A stretch of DNA of 11,193 nucleotides from Planctomycetota bacterium (GTDB lineage Bacteria; Planctomycetota; UBA8742; SKZP01; JAIOTL01): assembly GCA_021106775.1 (NCBI GenBank), contig JAIOTL010000223.1, forward strand, positions 1 to 11,193, read 5' to 3'. A model generated the notes under the pieces. It saw only the letters and a list, made by a program, of their open reading frames with translations, ran no database searches and was not told where the DNA came from. Shown here one piece after another: positions 8,716-11,193 of the stretch. Numbering within the stretch: position 1 is the stretch's first letter; each line of letters begins with the position of its first letter. The translations under genes were made by a program, and so were the position numbers.

Positions 8716-8744
8716 ATTATACTGACCAGTCGGTTTGTTTTCAA
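8716..8744 (-). promoter_or_regulatory. Sigma-70-type promoter of the four-gene transport operon
   Basis: Read on the minus strand, a -35 box TTGAAA (8744-8739) and a perfect -10 box TATAAT (8721-8716) are separated by exactly 17 nt. Transcription would begin near 8709, giving a leader of about 28 nt before the ATG at 8681. DNA just upstream of the -35 box (about 8745-8775) is almost pure A/T and could act as an UP element. No other strong promoter is obvious in the short gaps inside the operon. Confidence 0.8.
8721..8734. promoter_or_regulatory. Putative TetR-family operator
   Basis: The sequence ACTGACCAGTCGGT is an imperfect palindrome: ACTGAC and GTCGGT are inverted half-sites matching at five of six positions, around a 2-bp centre. 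It fills most of the spacer between the -35 and -10 boxes and overlaps the first base of the -10 box. A dimeric repressor bound here would block RNA polymerase. The TetR-family gene is the second gene under this promoter, so it is the natural candidate. Its binding is inferred, not shown. Confidence 0.7.
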
Positions 8745-8874
8745 GTTTTTTCACAAATTATTAATTTTTTTCCAATTTTTGCATCCAATTCGGTACTATT
8801 TACTGGTATTTAACACTTTTTCTAGATTCCTGAGTTTCGCCAAGTGCTTTGTAACATAAATTTTGGATCATTGT

Positions 8875-8941
8875 CGGTAGGTCAGGCATCTTGTCTGACA
8901 CTCAGCATCAATATTAACAGGCAGGGATGCCTGTTCTACCG
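8875..8941. repeat. REPIN-like element: two inverted GTAG-headed REP hairpins
   Basis: The outer ends CGGTAG (8875-8880) and CTACCG (8936-8941) are exact inverted repeats. Inside, hairpin 1 (8881-8899) pairs GTCAGG with TCTGAC, including one G-T wobble, around a 7-nt loop. Hairpin 2 (8916-8935) pairs AACAGGCA with TGCCTGTT perfectly around the loop GGGA. Each hairpin, read inward from its end, is directly preceded by GTAG, the tetranucleotide typical of REP sequences mobilised by REP-associated tyrosine transposases (RAYTs). A 16-nt spacer separates the hairpins. This fits a non-autonomous REPIN/BIME. Only one copy is visible in this window, so the dispersed-repeat status is inferred from structure. 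Confidence 0.7.
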
Positions 8942-8991
8942 TTCACTGAAACTTTTGTTACACTACACTAGTGCTTTCGAGAAAGTTCAAG

Positions 8992-10968
8992 ATGATACAA
9001 CGTTGCATTGTTCTTTTTTCCATTATTGCAGCTATTTTCATAGGTTGTGATAATAATTCCAATAATGATTTCATTACAAAATATGGCAATCCTTTGCGAC
9101 TGGTGGTTTCACCTTCGCAAACCTGGCTGGATTCCGCAGGAGCAACTTCATACATTGAAACATACGTTGCAACTGACAAAAATAACCACGTTTTTGTAGA
9201 TTCTTCTTATTCGGATTTGAATCCGGGTTTTGTCAGCATAACTCGATTTGACACCGGTAAATTTGTCATAAAAGCACTTGTTCAGGGCAAAACCACTATT
9301 GAATTTTTGTATAGAATCGGCATAAACCTTTTGAAAGCTGAATTATCGGTTATCGTTGACTCGGATGTCCTTGTACTCGGCGGTTTCAATCGTGCTAATC
9401 TATATGAAATGCGAAGTTCGACTGGCGAATTCATCCAAACCACCACTAAAATCGGCGGCGACGAGGGAGTTTCGGATTTTTTCGTGTTTCGCGATAACCT
9501 GTACACAGTTACGAGTGATATTGTGAACGGGGACAACATCGAAGTGTTCACAAAAGGTAGTTTAGTCAAAAACAAAACCTTCAACTTCAAACCCAAACGT
9601 TATGCGCAAAAACTAATGCTAGTTTCAACTGAACGGGCGATTTTACTCAATCAGCTTCCTGATGCGAACGGCAGCGAGAATTTATATATCATCAACATGC
9701 AAACTGGCGATATTGTTGAAAAAATTGTTTTGCCTAATAACACCGGATTCGACCTCTGGATTGCTGATGCGGTGATTAAAAACGACAGAATGTTTATCAG
9801 CACCACGCCTTTTGATAACGCGACATGGGCATTTCGTCAGTGTTATCTGATTGTGGTGGATTTGACCTCCAAAACTGTGATTGATGCCGACCCGACTGAC
9901 CCTGATATTGATTTCATCGCTCTTCCGTATGAAAATCCACGTCGTTTGTTTCTCGAAGACGACGGCGACCTGCTCGTGCTTTGTGCTGGTAACGCTCTTA
10001 GCACACCAAAAACAGAATCCGCCGTCCTGATTTTCGACACAAATTCATTCAAACTAAAAAAGACGCTACCAACAGGAACCGACGGATACCTCGGATGCAT
10101 GCCGATTATCGACAAATCAGGTCGTTTATACCTTCCCGACCAGTATCTACCGAACCTTTTTTCTTTCGACACAATAAATGACACATGGCTTCGGAACAAA
10201 ACTACCGGGCTAACTTTCGCACCGCCGCAGGCTATCGGTTTCATGAGTGGAACAATCGTTAATAATGTGCTGTTGCTGACAAATCCATATGGTTATCTCA
10301 TTCAAAGGCTGAATCTCAATGACGACGATAATAATTCCGCTATTCCTTACAAAACATACGAAAAATACAACGTCAATTTCTCGCATATCGTTTCGCGCAA
10401 GGATGTAAATAGGATTGCGTATGTGAAAAAGATAATAAACCCGGCAGATTTACCTGCAGGTAACATTGAAACGCGGGTTTTCGGTGTTCCTAATGGGATG
10501 GGTGTTGACAGCTCGAGTAGCGATATTATCGTTCTGGGCGATTTGGGTTTAATCCTCGGATTTGATGACAAAAAGTGTATAAACCGGCCTGGGACTGATT
10601 TTGTGGTGTTTTCCGCTGCTACATATCGCAGCGCGGGGAAACCGTCGGACTTTGATGCTGCGTGCTGGCGTGATATGACACCGGCACGGGTTTCGGTGAG
10701 TGTTGACGGATTAAACTGGGTTGAGTTTCCTGCAACTGAGAACACAACCTATGAAATTTACGACCCGAGACGTTACGAAGGTTATTGGGCGGGGATAAAT
10801 CCTACAATTTCGAATTCCGCGAACGATTATTATGTTGAAAATGCTAGTGCTGGCGGGGACAGATTCGATCTGGCTGTTGTAGGAATGGAGCAAGCAAGAT
10901 ATATCAAGGTTACTGGCAAACAATGCAAACTCGACTCAGTTGCGCTTCTACATAATCAAGCTGATTGA
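8992..10968 (+). CDS. Predicted lipoprotein with beta-propeller-like and C-terminal beta-rich domains
   Basis: Protein of about 658 residues, function unknown. It starts with a short lipoprotein signal: Arg4, a hydrophobic core, then FIGC with the lipidated Cys at residue 19, followed by an Asn/Asp-rich tether. Residues about 33-123 look like an Ig-like (BIG-type) beta domain. Residues about 125-450 show repeating short beta strands with patterns such as LVLGGF, LYIINMQTGDIV, YLIVVDLTSKTVI and AVLIFDTNSFKL, typical of a YVTN/NHL-type beta-propeller. The C-terminal part (about 485-658) is a separate beta-rich domain with DIIVLGDLGLILGF, PGTDFVVFSA, VSVSVDGLNWVEFP and GGDRFDLAVVGM, resembling domains in bacterial surface proteins of discoidin-like appearance. 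The ATG at 8992 has GAGAAAG six bases upstream. An in-frame GTG at 8971 would add seven residues but lacks a visible ribosome binding site. It is divergent from the transport operon and transcribed alone. A binding or scaffold role outside the inner membrane is inferred. Confidence 0.85.
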   Translation: MIQRCIVLFSIIAAIFIGCDNNSNNDFITKYGNPLRLVVSPSQTWLDSAGATSYIETYVATDKNNHVFVDSSYSDLNPGFVSITRFDTGKFVIKALVQGKTTIEFLYRIGINLLKAELSVIVDSDVLVLGGFNRANLYEMRSSTGEFIQTTTKIGGDEGVSDFFVFRDNLYTVTSDIVNGDNIEVFTKGSLVKNKTFNFKPKRYAQKLMLVSTERAILLNQLPDANGSENLYIINMQTGDIVEKIVLPNNTGFDLWIADAVIKNDRMFISTTPFDNATWAFRQCYLIVVDLTSKTVIDADPTDPDIDFIALPYENPRRLFLEDDGDLLVLCAGNALSTPKTESAVLIFDTNSFKLKKTLPTGTDGYLGCMPIIDKSGRLYLPDQYLPNLFSFDTINDTWLRNKTTGLTFAPPQAIGFMSGTIVNNVLLLTNPYGYLIQRLNLNDDDNNSAIPYKTYEKYNVNFSHIVSRKDVNRIAYVKKIINPADLPAGNIETRVFGVPNGMGVDSSSSDIIVLGDLGLILGFDDKKCINRPGTDFVVFSAATYRSAGKPSDFDAACWRDMTPARVSVSVDGLNWVEFPATENTTYEIYDPRRYEGYWAGINPTISNSANDYYVENASAGGDRFDLAVVGMEQARYIKVTGKQCKLDSVALLHNQAD

Positions 10969-10980
10969 AGCATGCTTGAT
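10955..10980 (+). terminator. Probable Rho-independent terminator of the lipoprotein gene
   Basis: ATCAAGC (10955-10961) and GCTTGAT (10974-10980) form a perfect 7-bp stem with a 12-nt loop, followed shortly by a run of five T (10984-10988). The stem begins inside the last codons of the lipoprotein gene and spans its stop codon. GC content of the stem is low, so strength is uncertain. Confidence 0.5.
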
Positions 10981-10991
10981 ACCTTTTTCAT

Positions 10992-11021
10992 AAAAAAAAC
11001 GCCCGAACAATGTTGAGCGTT
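10992..11021 (-). terminator. Rho-independent terminator of fabF
   Basis: On the minus strand AACGCTC (11021-11015) pairs with GGGCGTT (11004-10998), with one G-T wobble. An inner AAC/GTT can extend the stem, and a run of eight T counting the stem's last bases follows (complement of A at 10992-10999). It begins about 30 nt after the fabF stop codon. Confidence 0.8.
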
Positions 11022-11050
11022 TGAATTATATTGTTTCTGCCGAATCGGCA

Positions 11051-11193
11051 TTAGTCGTTTTCGTAGATTTTCAGAGCGATTGTCGCATTGTGTCCGCCGA
11101 AACCCAGTGAATTCGAAAGACCAGCATAAATCTTCTCTTCCCTCGGTACATTCGGGACATAATCCAAATCGCATTCAGGGTCAGGCACTTCAT
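11051..11193 (-). CDS. fabF: 3-oxoacyl-[acyl-carrier-protein] synthase II, C-terminal fragment (cut by window edge)
   Basis: The last 46 codons and the TAA stop of a beta-ketoacyl-ACP synthase II, which condenses malonyl-ACP with a growing acyl-ACP in fatty acid elongation in the cytoplasm. The readable tail contains the family-specific [15 protein letters not shown], then [15 protein letters not shown], and ends KIYEND. The GFGGHN loop is the conserved glycine-rich C-terminal loop holding the gating phenylalanine near the active site. The catalytic Cys and His residues and the start lie outside the window. The gene converges on the lipoprotein gene, and the 82-nt gap holds a terminator for each. 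Its identity is clear despite the short fragment; FabB-type synthases are less likely given the [11 protein letters not shown] signature. Confidence 0.92.
   Translation of the reverse strand, partial: EVPDPECDLDYVPNVPREEKIYAGLSNSLGFGGHNATIALKIYEND

Noticed and set aside
8779..8799. TTGCAT and TACTAT considered as a promoter for the plus-strand lipoprotein gene
   Set aside because: Spacing is only 9 nt, far from 17, and no better pair of boxes was found between 8745 and 8970. The promoter of this gene remains unassigned.
8971..8991. GTG at 8971 as the start of the lipoprotein
   Set aside because: No purine-rich ribosome binding site precedes it, whereas the ATG at 8992 has GAGAAAG at proper spacing and gives a compact lipoprotein signal. 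It cannot be fully excluded.
10956..11174. 72-codon minus-strand frame near the window end
   Set aside because: It overlaps fabF in a different frame and the fabF frame gives an unmistakable conserved tail, so this is a shadow.

Overview
The window comes from a Gram-negative (diderm) bacterium with an AT-leaning genome. Signs of an outer membrane and periplasm are a LolA-like periplasmic lipid carrier, two large MMPL-type RND transporters with big periplasmic domains, and a predicted lipoprotein. The sequence alone does not fix the phylum. A deep-branching or uncultivated lineage is plausible from the unusual sizes of the transporters and the carrier, but this is inference.

Region 1 (56-8744, minus strand) is a four-gene operon. 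In transcription order it encodes a tandem-domain LolA-like protein (8681-7224), a TetR-family repressor (7204-6599), and two tandem paralogous MMPL/RND transporters (6556-3329 and 3313-56). Gaps are 19, 42 and 15 nt, and each gene has a purine-rich ribosome binding site. The promoter is close to consensus, TTGAAA-17 nt-TATAAT at 8744-8716. A 14-bp imperfect palindrome, ACTGACCAGTCGGT (8721-8734), fills its spacer and is the natural operator for the TetR protein. The likely design is a ligand-released, self-repressing circuit. It would control energy-driven export of a lipid or other hydrophobic compound from the inner membrane, with the LolA-like protein carrying cargo across the periplasm.

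Region 2 (8745-8991) is the divergent intergenic stretch. It holds AT-rich DNA upstream of the operon promoter and a 67-bp REPIN-like element (8875-8941). This is two inverted hairpins, each headed by GTAG, enclosed by a CGGTAG/CTACCG terminal repeat. It lies only about 50 bp upstream of the next gene.

Region 3 (8992-10968, plus strand) encodes a predicted surface or periplasmic lipoprotein. It has a lipobox, an N-terminal Ig-like segment, a central beta-propeller-like segment and a distinct C-terminal beta-rich domain. Its exact role is unknown.

Region 4 (10955-11193) holds two terminators facing each other, then the last 46 codons of fabF (minus strand), the fatty-acid chain-elongation enzyme, cut by the window edge.
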